From Conus ventricosus (Eukaryota > Mollusca > Gastropoda > Neogastropoda > Conidae), in the NCBI GenBank assembly GCA_018398815.1, contig JAFLJL010014037.1, positions 1 through 64,000 on the forward strand: DNA of 64,000 nt, in the 5' to 3' direction. This document shows, piece by piece, positions 1 to 9,845 of this stretch. Position 1 is the first letter of the stretch; the number at the start of each line of letters is the position of its first letter. The notes beneath the pieces were generated by a model. It was not told where the DNA came from and ran no database searches. It worked only from the letters and a program-made list of their open reading frames with translations. Both the position numbers and the translations under genes were made by a program.

Positions 1-2390
1 AAAAAAATCAAAAAAAAAATACTTAATAAAAATAAAGTCGAGTACTGTTAGTTTTCTTGTAAACCATCACAAAACCTTTGTCAGATATGCAAGGCGTTTT
101 TTTAAACTCCGTTTTTAGTAATAACAATAAAAAGTTTAAAAAGGGGGATAAATTTTTCACCCTTTATTTTTTGCTTAAAAAAGGCATGTTCGGCAAACTA
201 GTACGCCCCCCCTCGGAGTAATAAATAAGCGAAAATCCGTCATTTGCCTGGGTAGTGTTTCTACGTTTGGGGAAATTGAAGCTCGGTGTCGCCCCCCACT
301 CACAAAGGGACTGCTTTCTCTGTGCACATATTCGGGAACCTCGCTTGTTATTTAAATCTGCTTTTTCTGTGTGTTCCGGGAAACCCGGGGCTAACAAGAA
401 TGGGCCCGCATTTAAGGCTTTTAAAAAATTGTTGTTCTTATAAAGTTACTTGGGCTTCGTAGTTCAAATTTTAAATTCCATCAATTTCAGGAAGCAACCC
501 CCAAAATTCTCTCTTTAAAATTTTGTATTCAGTTTCCCAAAATCGTTTGCTTTTAAATTACTTATTTTTCTAGGGCAGGAGCGCTGTCTTTTTTTTATCT
601 TCAATTTCTGTTGTTTGAAAACCCCTTTTCCTGTGTATAAAAAATCCTTAAAACTTTTCCTGGCACTCCTATTATAAACTCAGTTTTGCTCCTAGGTTTT
701 TTTGCCTTACTGCAGTGCATTAGGAACTAGCTGCGTTTTTGTTTTGGGCCCCACGAGACATTCTTTTTTTAAAATATTAAATTATAAAAACAAAATTGTA
801 TAAGCAATAAATAATAAACAATCTACAAAAACAAACATATTAAAACTGGGGGGTCTTTCTAAGCATAGCTTAGCTTTAGATTTTTCTAACTGACTTTTTT
901 TTTTTTTAGCTCATCTTTTTTCCCTTTTTTTAAATTTTCACTTTTAAAATTTTTCAAAACTATCTTTGCCTTTGTTAAAATAAACAACCGATTTTTAAAG
1001 CGATCGAAAGTCTTTTTAAGACAGCATTATATTTTTGATTTAAGAGCCATAAGAAACTAAGGCGTGGCGTCCAAAAAGGCTGCTTGACGAGCTTTTTCTT
1101 TTTAACAATGTCTTGCTCAGCTGGCAGCATCAAAAATAAACACTTTCAGTTCCCCAAATATCTATAGTAATGTTCTAAACAGTCGCTTAGTTGCACAGGA
1201 CAACTAGAAATATATTTTTTCTGTCCAAAAAAATTCCTTTTTTGTAAGACTTGTTGGTTTTTGGTTTGCAGAATTTAACAATGTGCCGTAATAAAAACCT
1301 GTTTTTTTGTAAAAAAATCAAGTACGAAAACATTTTTCCACCCCCAGAACCCCACAGAAAGAGAACAGGCGGATTTTTTTGGGCAAAACTTCAAGCTTCC
1401 ATCTGTTTTTTTTAGAATTTTCTTCGCTTTTTTAAAAAGCCGCGTCTTTTAGTCGTTTTCTTCAATGTTTAACTGAGCTTTACAAACCAAAAAACACTTT
1501 TTTTGGCCGTCTCCTCTGCTTTTTTTTTCGAATATTTTTTGGATTGCCATCTTTCCCCATCCCTTTTCCCCTTCCAAACAATCGTTGCAAAGTGGTCTAA
1601 AATCCGCCCCAGCCCCCATTACTTATTAAATAGTTTTGGTTTTACATAAAGGGGGTTTTTTACATACGCGTAAAATGCAGGATCCCTTTTCCTCCCCGTT
1701 TTCCCTTTTTTTTTTCTTTTGTAGGTTCCCGCCCAAAACAACGAACAACTTCCATTTTAGAAAGCAAACCCCAAATTTTTTATTTTAAAACGTTTCCCTG
1801 TTTTTTTTTTCTCTGAAAAGGAGTTGTTCCTTTAGTAAACAAGAACAAAATTCCTTTTTAAAAACTTTAAGGGGTGATTTTGATGTATTTTCCCAAAAAT
1901 GTCCGCTTTTTTTATTTTTTTTAGTGGAGTGTAAAAATCTTTCATAATAAAAAAAGTTTTATTTTTTACTGATTTAAAAATTGTTTGGCCAGTTTGGGGT
2001 TAGTAACAAAATAAAAATCAAGAGAGATGTCACAAATGTGTATTTACTTCGGGTCTTCAGACAGAAAAAGACAAATGCAGGATTAATGTCAGTTCAAAGA
2101 AGTTTTTTTTTTTTAGTGCGCCTTGGGAATATGGCTTGCGTCTTTTAAAACCAAAAATTGAGAATACAGAATCTTTTCCAAAAAGCTTCTGCACGCCTTA
2201 TCTTTAAATCATCCTTTGCATCCCCCCTGGCTTGAGACCGTTTGGGGTTTGTATTCCCCATAAACTTTTCTTTTCTTTTTTTTTAGGGAGCCCTAGATCA
2301 GAATAGAGGGCGAAAATGTCTGCCTTGTTTGTACAAAAATTTTCTGCCCTCCAGTTTGATTGCCATAGGTTTAACGAGGCCCACCCAAAT
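1..2390. repeat. Noisy second copy of the 19216-21795 sequence (block C)
   Basis: AT-rich sequence with many short homopolymer runs. It aligns colinearly and in direct orientation with 19216-21795. Shared anchors include CTCGGAGTAATAAA (near 213 and 19440), TAGAAATAT (near 1206 and 20491) and the stretch around TTAACGAGG (near 2370 and 21768). Similarity fades just after CCCAAATTA near 2390. The copy is full of indels relative to its partner. No intact gene is visible. Minus-strand reading frames share short peptide blocks with the partner, such as LLPEID, NNKRG and DDFSL/DGFSL, so an eroded or mis-sequenced coding region on the minus strand is possible. I do not recognise the protein. Confidence 0.75.
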
Positions 2391-2589
2391 TAAAAAAACA
2401 ATTTTTTTAAAACAAAAAAGCATTGGGAAAAAATTCCCCCGGGGCTTTAATTTAAATTTTCCCCCAATTTGAATATTTATTTACAGTTTTCTTTTGTGTG
2501 TGTGTTTGTTGGGTGGCGTGCTACCTCCGTATATTAAGGGGGTTAGCGGTGGTTTAACGGGGGATTATTAATACTTATATAACTGTTTA
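2391..2589. other. Unassigned junction between block C copy and first minisatellite
   Basis: Short AT-rich linker, containing a TG-rich run near 2495. No gene, repeat family or transposon end was recognised. It marks the switch from the 19216-21795-like sequence to block A. Confidence 0.4.
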
Positions 2590-3095
2590 ATGTCTTATAA
2601 GTGACTTCATCCATTGTTCTGGCACAGTGTGGTGTGATGAAACAAACTTTAGGTGTGTTCATATCATTGTCATCCATGTTTCTTGACTGTGTGTGTGTTG
2701 AACAAGCTTTAGGTGTGTATCACAACATGTCATCCATTTTTCTGCTCAGTGTGTTGTGATGAACAAAACTTTATGGTGTGTATCAAAAATGTCATCCTTG
2801 TTCCTGACACAGTGTATGTGATGATCATACTTTAGGTGTGTATCCTTACAGTTTCCTTGTTCATGCACAGTGTATGGATGAAACATACTTTTGGTGGCGT
2901 TTCCCTAAATTGTCATCCATGTTCTGCACAGTGTGTGATCAACAAACTTTAGGTGTGGTATCCAATATCATGTCATCCATGTTTCTGCACAGTGTATGTG
3001 TGATACAAAACTTGAGGTGTGTATCCATCTGGTCCCATCCTTGGATCGGCACAGTGTGGGTGTATCGAACTAAGCTTTAGGTGTGTATCAACACA
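2590..3095. repeat. 59-bp minisatellite, family R1, first part
   Basis: About eight diverged units of roughly 59 bp. Each contains a core like CAAACTTTAGGTGTGTATC followed by CATGTCATCCATGTTCCTG and CACAGTGTGTG. Spacing varies by a few bases from unit to unit. The family resumes at 3768-4692 and recurs at 53158-53352. Confidence 0.9.
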
Positions 3096-3767
3096 ACGGC
3101 TGTTCTGACTGCTGCTCTTTAGGAGCTTGTAGTCATTTCTTCTAATGGTGAGTCGGAAAAGCAGAAGAAACAATATTGTGCGCGCGCACCCAACAGCCGG
3201 ATGTCTGTTGCTTGTTAGCGGTCGTGTACCTGAACCCTTGTTGTGTGTCTAGGCAGTTAGGGCCGAAAGGGGGCTTCTCGGGCTTGTACGGTAAGCGTGG
3301 AGAATAGTGAACTTCACACTGTTTGGTGTTGTATCGCGGCTATAGATGACAAGAGCATCAGGCCAGCTCATCATGGCCATACGATGCATGCGACGAGCGC
3401 GAGGCTAGGCCTTTAGGTTTTGCGGTCACATAGTCTGTCTGTTTGATTTTAATCACGATTCTTATTTGTGGTACTCACAGAGTAGAGCGATATGCCAGCT
3501 TTTGTCACTCTCTCAAGTTACTCACTGCGCTATTGCTCTCGTACAGTAAATTATTGTCTAAAAACCTTGTACAGTAAATAGAAACTTATTGATGTTGCAC
3601 AAGTCTAGTAAGCGTACATACCACTCACAGAGTCTTCGCGTAACAAAGTATGGAGCGTCTGGCACTGCGGTGGCTGACTCGTTAGGCCCTGCTGGGGTCT
3701 AAAGGCATTGCGTTGAGCATATCTGAATGCCGTTGGCTTGTCTGTGGCTGGGCGCAGACCACCTGTT
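3096..3767. other. Unrelated 670-bp sequence interrupting the 59-bp array
   Basis: Array units stop at a unit boundary near GTGTATCAACA and restart at GTTGATATGTCATCC. Between them is non-repetitive sequence with balanced GC and no similarity to the flanks. No terminal inverted repeat, clear target duplication, tRNA-like box or coding frame was found. It may be an inserted element of unknown type or ancestral unique sequence between two arrays. The equivalent part of the second copy is hidden by the N gap. Confidence 0.4.
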
Positions 3768-4692
3768 GATATGTCATCCTTGTTCTTGCTCTGTGTGTGT
3801 GCATGTACAAGCTTTGGTGGGTATCCAACACTGTCATCACATGTTCCTGCCATTGTGTATGATGATTCATGCTGTAGGTGTGATCCAACATGTCATCCAT
3901 GTTCTTGCACTGTGTGTGTGCTGTACTAACTTGAGGTGTGTATCCTACATGTCATCATGTTCTTGCTCAGTGTGGGGGTTGAACAAGCGTTTGGTCGTGG
4001 TATCCAAATGTTAATCCATGTTCCGGCACAGTGTGTATGATGAACATACTTTAGGTGTGTATCACCAAATGTCATCCATGTTCGGCACAGTTGGGTATGA
4101 TGAACAATACTTTTGGGTGGTTCCAAAACATGTCATCCATTGTTCTTGTCTGTGTGTTTTGATGAACTTAACTTTAGGGGTGTTTCCTTCATGTCATCAA
4201 GGTTTCTGCCAGTGTGTGTTGATGTACAAAACTTTAGGTGTGTATCCTACTTGTCTTCCATGTTCTTGCACAGTGTGTATGTTGAACAATCTTTTGGTGT
4301 GTTTCTACATGTCATCCATGTTCCTGCCTCAGTGTTTGATGAACAAATTTTGGTGTTTCCTACTTGTCATCCTTGTTACTGCACTGTGTGTGATCAACAA
4401 ACTTTAGGTGTGTATCAACATGTCATCCATGTTGCTGCACAGTGGTTTTGATGACATTACTTAGGGTGTGTTATTCCTATCATGTCATCCTGGTTCCTGC
4501 ACAGTGTGTAGATGAACGCTTTAGGTGTGGTTTCCACATGTCTGCCAGCGTTTCGTGCACAGTAGTGTGTGAATGTTCATACTTTTGGTGTGTATCCTTC
4601 ATTGTCATCCATGTTTGGCTATGTGTGTTGTGTTGAACAAACTTTTGGTTGTGTATCCTACATGTCAGCCATGTTCCTACACAGTATGTGAA
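3768..4692. repeat. 59-bp minisatellite, family R1, second part
   Basis: About fifteen units of the same family as 2590-3095, with the same CATCCATGTTC and CTTTAGGTGTGTATC cores. Units are imperfect; substitutions and 1-3 bp indels are frequent. The array lies in an intron or upstream flank of the SMYD exon at 5183. Confidence 0.9.
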
Positions 4693-4731
4693 AATCATGA
4701 TGGGAATTTAAATTATTGAATATGGCGGGGT

Positions 4732-4766
4732 GTAGGGGGCGGGGGGGGGGGGAGGAGGGGGGGGTT
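4732..4766. repeat. G-rich homopolymer tract
   Basis: A run of G broken by a few A and T bases, followed by the unique motif GGTTTATTGGTGCGG. The same tract with the same right flank is at 53408-53430, which anchors the A/A' alignment. Confidence 0.8.
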
Positions 4767-4899
4767 TATTGGTGCGGTACTGTGGGTTTTTTTTTAAGGG
4801 AGCGCACCTTGCTAATTCATACGGGTTAACGGCTTGTGAAATTAATATCGCATTCTGTAAAGCATAATATCGCATACATTACTGTTTGCGGTCTCTTCA

Positions 4900-5165
4900 T
4901 ACTGTGAACCCAGTCTATTGTTTGAATGATTTATAATAGTGTTTCCTGTAACAAATGATCTGTTTCAATAGCATAATACATATTCTTTTCTGACTCATCT
5001 TATGTGTACGTCGCTTGTTTGAATGGTATCTTGGTGTAATTCCTTAACGAATGATCTGTTTCACAGTAGCCTGTATTACAAAGCATTTCGGTCCTTCTTA
5101 CTGTGAAACAGTGCGTGTTTGATATGAAACTCGTGGTGAAATCCTCTAACAAACTGATTCTGTTG
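4900..5165. repeat. About three tandem copies of a ~100-bp unit
   Basis: Each unit contains TTGTTTGAATG, then a motif like GTGAAATCCTCTAACAAA, then TGATCTGTTTC and a CTTACTGTGAA-like end. The last copy runs into the acceptor of the SMYD exon at 5183. The same triplet is at 53540-53775. Confidence 0.75.
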
Positions 5166-5182
5166 CATTTTTTACCTGGCAG

Positions 5183-5374
5183 ATGCTGTCGATGAGGGTC
5201 TGCCCATGTGTTTAGTGGACTGTCTCTCACTGGGTCTAAGTCGGTGCTGTCGCCATCATACGTTATTGTAATGCTGGCGTGTTTGGATCGGGCGTATGTG
5301 GCTGCCGTCTGCTGGAAAGTGTTTGTGGTGGCTTTTGGTACTACGGTATGCCCTCAACCAGTGGAGCCTTACAG
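5183..5374 (+). CDS. SMYD: SMYD-family methyltransferase, antepenultimate exon (copy 1)
   Basis: Coding exon of a SET/MYND protein; SMYD proteins are SAM-dependent lysine methyltransferases with a C-terminal helical, TPR-like bundle. The exon lies between an acceptor TTTTACCTGGCAG and a donor TACAG|GTTGGA. Its 3' part reads VLSPSYVIVM, then LDRAYVAAV and VEPYR. This is the expected pattern of the SMYD3-type segment where paired helices end in EPYR just before a (Y)PPY-SL-LG-QL helix. The next coding piece fits phase exactly: the final AG joins the C of the exon at 8686 to complete a codon. The 5' half is out of frame by at least one indel relative to that reading, probably a base error. The family call is supported by the three exons together; the paralogue (SMYD3 versus SMYD1/2) is less certain. 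Confidence 0.65.
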
Positions 5375-5955
5375 GTTGGAATTAAATTTTTTTTTATTCT
5401 ACTTTTTTGGGTTTTGATGTTTGTATTTGTATGTTCATTAATATCAATTGCAGATGCATGTGATCACTTTTGCTTATTGTTTAAGGATTGACGGCATTTA
5501 GAATGATTTTGGATTAAGCATTTGTTAAACTATTTTCAGTTTCATTGCTAATATGTATGCAGGATCCGAGAAGAGAGAGTAGTGTAAATAAATTGTTAGT
5601 ATCAAGGTAGTCATTGTCATGATATTTTTGTTTTATGGGAATAATAATGTTTGTGTGGGAAGGAGGGGAACAGTATAACATTGGAAAGGGAAATGTGGTA
5701 TATTGCATTTTTGTGTGTGTGTGTTTGTGGTTTCTTTCCTTCAACTTATTGGCTTGAATTATTTGGTTCCACTATTTGGCAGGAATTCTCTGATTTTTTA
5801 TCAGAATAATCATCAACTAACCAGTATTCCACTATAGGATGTTCTTCCTTACCATAGCCATGACAGTGCCAGTATCGATTCCTATGGGAGGCTGTATTAT
5901 AAATCATTTAATTTTCCATGTTGCCTTGGTTAGAGGGGTGAGGATAGTTGTCTAG
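5375..5955 (+). other. SMYD intron, unique part
   Basis: AT-rich intronic sequence beginning with GTTGGAATTA. It matches 53944-54490. No repeat family, RNA gene or coding signal was recognised apart from short T and TG runs. Confidence 0.5.
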
Positions 5956-6725
5956 GTCTTGTCATATTTAGCATTCACATTCACGCTTGTTGATTGATGG
6001 GTCCTCTTGCTGGATGTGTGTTTGGTGGCATCACCATTCCTGTTGATATGATTGGCTCCTACGCCTTCCTCATGTTGGTTGTGTTTTGAGGCATTCTCCA
6101 CTTCCTCTTTGATCTGATTGGCTGTCTGCAATTCCTCTTGTTGGCTGTTTGTTTGGTGCATTCACCTACTTCCTCTTTGGATCTGATGGGCTCTACTGCT
6201 TTCTCATGTTGGCTGTGTGTGGGGGGGGCATTCACCACTTCCTCTTTGATTTGACTGGCTCTTTGCCTTCCTCCTGTTGGCCGTGTCGTGTGGGTGTGTC
6301 GTGTGTGGGGAGGGGAGGGGGGAAGGGAGGGGGGGGGAGGGGGAGGGGAGGGGAGGGGGGGGAGGGCGCCATAATCCCCCCCCCCGGGCCCCCCCCCCCC
6401 CCCCCCCCCCCGAAACCAAAGTGCAAGGGGAGGGGGGGCTTCTCCTATTCTCTTTGATATGATTGGCTCTCTGTCTTCCTCCTGTTGGATGGGCGGGGGG
6501 GGCGGGGGGGGGGCATTCAACATTCCTCTTTGATATGTTGGCTCTCTGTCTTCCTCATGGGGGCTGGGGGGGGGGGGGGGGCATTCACCACTTCCTCTTT
6601 GATCTGATTGGATCTCTTTCGTCCTCTGGGGGCGGGGGGGAGGGGGGGGGGGGGCATTCATACCTTCTCTTTGTATCTGATTGGCTCATCCGCCGTCCTT
6701 ATGTTGGCAGTGCATTTGCCACACT
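5956..6725. repeat. ~65-bp G-run-interrupted minisatellite, family R3
   Basis: About eleven units. Each contains CATTCACCACTTCCTCTTTG, then ATCTGATTGGCTCT, a CTTCCTCATGTTGGCTGTG motif and a G-run of variable length. A long G/A and C tract sits at 6305-6411. The glycine- and proline-rich reading frames on both strands here are by-products of the homopolymers. The counterpart is 54497-54985. Confidence 0.9.
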
Positions 6726-7004
6726 GGTCTCTGATAGTGTCAACTTTTGACGCCTCACAAGTGGTTTATGCATGGGCAAAGTCTGAATGCGGCATGCAGG
6801 CCTTCCCCTCTGATCTGCTGACCAATCAATCATAGCTGTAGACCTGTTTACCGGTGAGGGCATTCCAGTCGTTGCCTGCATTGACTGTGGTGACCAGAAG
6901 TCATTCAATGACCAACACAAGCAGCTGGACTCCATAAACTGAGGTGATTAGTGAGAACTTTAGGTGAGACACCTATTCCTGTCAATGCTTGAGCCTTGTA
7001 ATCA
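6726..7004 (+). other. Unique intronic segment with a short coding-like stretch
   Basis: Conserved between copies (partner about 54986-55260). On the plus strand, 6830-6942 reads about 35 residues with cysteines and charged residues (CIDCGDQKSF inside it) and then a stop. In the second copy this frame is broken. It lies between two SMYD exons that join in phase without it, so it is unlikely to be part of that mRNA. It may be only a chance open stretch. Confidence 0.3.
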
Positions 7005-8042
7005 TGATCCCCTGTCACTAGCACTGAGCCCATGTGGGCATGACTATAATGAAGAGAGACCTCAAGTGGTAATTATCTGTGAGAGTGGTGGGTAAAGTGA
7101 CAATAATGAAGAGGACCTCAGTGGTCGTTAACTTGTGAGAGTGGAGTGGGAAAGTGACCAATAATGAAGTGGTCCTCCGTGGGTCGTTACTTTGAGAGTG
7201 GTGGGAAAGTGGACACAATATTTGCCGCATGAGGTCATTAGTGGTCAGTTACATGTGAGAGTGGTGGGTTTAGTGCAATAATGAAGAGGACATTAGTGGT
7301 CGGTACCTGTGAGTGTGGTGGGAAAGTGCAATTTTGATGAGGACCTCAGTGGTCATTATCTGTGAGAGTGGTGGGGAAAAGTGACAATATTGAAGAGGAC
7401 CTCTGTGGTCGTTTCCTGGGAGAGTTGGTGGGAAAAAAGTGACTATTAATGAAGGAGGAATTAGTGGTCTGTTACCTGTGAGAGTGGTGGGTAAGTGCAA
7501 TAATGAAGTGGACCTCAGTGGTCGTTATCTGTGAGAGAGGTGGGCGATAGTGACAATAATGAGAGGAACCTCAGTGGGCATTTTCCTGTGAGAGTGGTGG
7601 GAAAGTGTTCAATAAATGAGAGGACCTCAGTGGTAATTACCTGTGAGAAGTGGTGGGGAAAGTGACAATAATGAAGAGGTCCAGTGGTCATTACCTGTGA
7701 GGAGTGGTGGGAATGTGCTTTAATGAAGAGGACATCTGTGGTAGTACCTGTGAGTGTGGTGGGAAGTGACAATAATGAAGAGGACCTCAGTGGTCATTTC
7801 TGTGTGAGTGGTGGGGAATGTGTCATAATGAAGAGGACATCACGTGGTCATTACCTGTGATGAGGGTGGTTCGTGTCATTAATGAAGAGGACCTCAGTGG
7901 TCATTTACCTGTGCAGAGAGTGGTGGAAAGTGACAAGAATGTAGAGGACCAGTGGTTCGTTACTGTGAGAGTGCGTGGGTATAGTGTAGATTAATGGTAA
8001 GGACATCTGTGGTCGTTACCTGTCAGAGTGGAAGGACAGTGC
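7005..8042. repeat. 54-bp minisatellite, family R4
   Basis: About nineteen units of roughly 54 bp with the cores GACCTCAGTGGTCGTTACC, TGTGAGAGTGGTGGGAAAG and TGACAATAATGAAGAG. Units vary by small indels. The counterpart at 55262-56563 has about 24 units and is noisier. Confidence 0.93.
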
Positions 8043-8139
8043 TTGGGCGTGGAGATGCTCTTCTGGGGTTCCTTTCAATGTAAGGAATTCAGACTTTGGA
8101 AAAACCTGCTTGTTACTGCAGAATATGGACGGGAATCAT

Positions 8140-8410
8140 TGCCAGCCTTTGTGCACAGTGCCCTTTGTGCTCAGTGAACAGCCCTGTGTGCTCGTGAACA
8201 GCCTCTGGTGCACAGTGAACAGCCCTTTGTGCTCAGTGAATCAGCGATAGTGGAGCCCGGGTAAGTGCGGTCTTTCAAACCATTGGACCCATCGCTTTGA
8301 TGCAATCAGTGAACTGCGCTAGAGGAGCCGGTAAGTGGGCTTCTTCAAAAACCTTTGGCCCAGCCTTTGTGAACAGTGTAGCGCTTGAGGGAATAAATAG
8401 CCCCCCGGTA
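8140..8410. repeat. 64-bp minisatellite, family R5, short allele (~4 units)
   Basis: Units contain CCCTTTGTGCACAGTGAACA, GCGCTAGAGGAGCC and GGTAAGTGGTTCTTCAAACC. Only about four diverged units are present here, against roughly 28 at 56687-58447. The core GAGCCGGTAAGTGG resembles a 5' splice donor on the plus strand, the sense strand of the SMYD gene. Confidence 0.88.
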
Positions 8411-8685
8411 GTGGTTCTTCATTGCTGGATCTCTTAGGACTTTTCACCGGCAGTTCAGGGTGCTGTCTGAAAGTAATACTGATGGTGTATTTGTTCCTTG
8501 TACATGTGGTACAGGTTGCTGCAAATAAATGTGTTGGAATTGATTTCACTCACAATAAGCTCACCTTGTATCAGCTCCCAGCCCCTTCTCCCTCGGTCTT
8601 TGTGGAGGTAAAACAAATTTTTATTGTCTTCCTGCTTGATAGTATGGTGTGTGATGTTGGTCTTTTTCGTTGCTTTCCTTGGCAG

Positions 8686-8788
8686 CTGCTCCCTCCCTAC
8701 AGCCCCAGTTGGGCTTGCATGCGGCTGCGTGTCGCTAAAATGCTGCGGTGGATGGGCCAAGTGGACGAGGCCTTCACTATTGTCCCAG
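8686..8788 (+). CDS. SMYD: SMYD-family methyltransferase, penultimate exon (copy 1)
   Basis: Exon between the acceptor TTTCCTTGGCAG and the donor CCCAG|GTAAAG. After the single base that completes the preceding codon, the frame gives LPPYSPS, then (with one indel) LRVAKM and QVDEAF. These blocks match the PPY-P-LG-QLL-VGKLQL helix and the following DEA helix of the SMYD C-terminal bundle. It is 103 bp long; 106 would be expected for phase 0 at the 3' end, so about three bases are missing relative to an intact frame. The second copy (58703-58806) reads the same peptide more completely. In this copy the next SMYD exon is 35.6 kb away because of the inserted element. Confidence 0.72.
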
Positions 8789-9029
8789 GTAAAGCTGGGG
8801 CACTGGGCTTCTTTCTCTCTTAATGCTTTTGTAGCTTGATTTGATTCTTTGTTCGTTTGTTGTTGGTATTGTTTATTTGTTTCATCATCTTCTGGATGCA
8901 TCTCTGAGAGTGTTGCTCTTTTGTTCTGACCAAACATCTGCAGGTGTCTGTGTCTCCCGGCTTGGTCAGCGCCGGGTAATATTCATGAAAGTATGTACAT
9001 GGTATTGCAGCCCGTCATGAAGTAAGTGC
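8789..9029 (+). other. SMYD intron up to the insertion point
   Basis: Matches 58807-58993 until GGTCAGCGCCGGG, then about 1.5 degenerate units of the 30-bp array (ATGAAAGTATGTACATGG, ATGAAGTAAGTGC). Block A's similarity to A' stops here in mid-unit; the same array resumes at 32528. Confidence 0.7.
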
Positions 9030-9584
9030 CTGATTTGAGAATGTAAAATATTTTGCCTTTAACAGCTGATCCCTGGTGGATAGGTCCAGTGAAGGTGAGG
9101 AAAGACCCACTGTCACAGGGGAAATGTCTGTTGAGCAGTGGGTTTGACTTCAACTTTGGATTCTCTCTTGAGGGGGCACTAAGAACGTTCGATGGCGAAA
9201 GCTGAGGCTGTGTCTGGTGTGGCACTGTCTTCGTCTGTCGTGGGCAGGGCTGGTTGGGTTCTGTGGGGTGTGCTCGGCAGTGGGGGGTGGTGTTTCTGCG
9301 CCGGTGTGGGCCTTGGATGTCAGAAATACGGGCTGGTACACCCAGGGGGATGCGTCTGGTTTGGCTGTGTTGAGCTGTATCCGGTAGTCTAATTTGCCTT
9401 GATTGCAGGAAGCTGTTGTGTCCCTTGATTTCTGTAGGGAGTGTCCTGTGGTGGCCTGTTACCCACGTCATCACAGCGACAGGCCTCCAAGGGTGGTATC
9501 AGGACTGACTGCTATAGGCTGGCGAAGACAGTGGCTATCTCCTGGGGTCTCCACAGCCTCACGTCGGGTAGGTTCTTTGGCTTC
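9030..9584. other. GC-richer segment between array and left inverted repeat
   Basis: This stretch is absent from the second copy of the locus. GAGAATGTAAAATAT at 9037-9051 is nearly the reverse complement of ATATTTACATTCTC at 32513-32526, which could be the outermost end of the large element. If so, 9052-9584 would be a 530-bp insertion in the left terminal repeat. A 163-codon minus-strand frame (8983-9474) spans the region but shows no recognisable domain. No function is assigned. Confidence 0.35.
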
Positions 9585-9845
9585 TGTGTGTTCACGACCA
9601 CACATGTTTTTTTGCTCGTATTACCACCATTTTCTCATCCAAAATTCACGTACCATCTCTTGTCTTCGTTTTCGAACTTCATTTATCTCCTGGTTGTGTT
9701 CTAATAAGAATTATCACGCATACGCCTAAGTTGAGTAATTAATACATTGTAAAACGGGGGCATTCGTGCTAGATAAGTTTTGGTGATCGTGAAACAAAAA
9801 CATTTTTACATTCTCTCCAGGGACATTAAAACTTAAGGGTTTAAT
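9585..9845 (+). repeat. Left long terminal inverted repeat of the large element
   Basis: Aligns to the reverse complement of 32268-32513. Shared blocks in order are TGTG-GTTCACGACCAC, CATCCAAA-TCACGT, CCATCTC-TGTC, AATTAATACATTG, AAACGGGGGC, GTGCTAGATAAG, TTGGTGATCGTGAA and TTAAGG-TTTAA. Differences are substitutions and short indels. The repeat contains its own inverted pair (TTCACGACCAC near the outer end and GTGATCGTGAA near 9784), so each end can fold by itself. Confidence 0.75.

Larger units (their letters stand above)
2590..9029 (+). repeat. Block A: first copy of a segmental duplication (partner 53158-58993)
   Basis: The order of landmarks is the same in both copies: a 59-bp array, a G-run, a ~100-bp repeat, a SMYD exon, a GGGG-interrupted array, a unique segment, a 54-bp array, a 64-bp array, a second SMYD exon, then the motif GGTCAGCGCCGGG followed by the 30-bp array. 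Array lengths differ between copies. Block A leads into the large inverted-repeat-bounded insertion; A' leads directly into B'. This could be a true duplication, uncollapsed haplotypes or a scaffold error. Confidence 0.85.

Noticed and set aside
6059..6661. Glycine- and proline-rich frames
   Set aside because: Caused by G and C homopolymers in the R3 array.
8983..9474. 163-codon minus-strand frame as a gene
   Set aside because: It spans the junction between block A and the inserted segment and includes array sequence, so it is probably chance.
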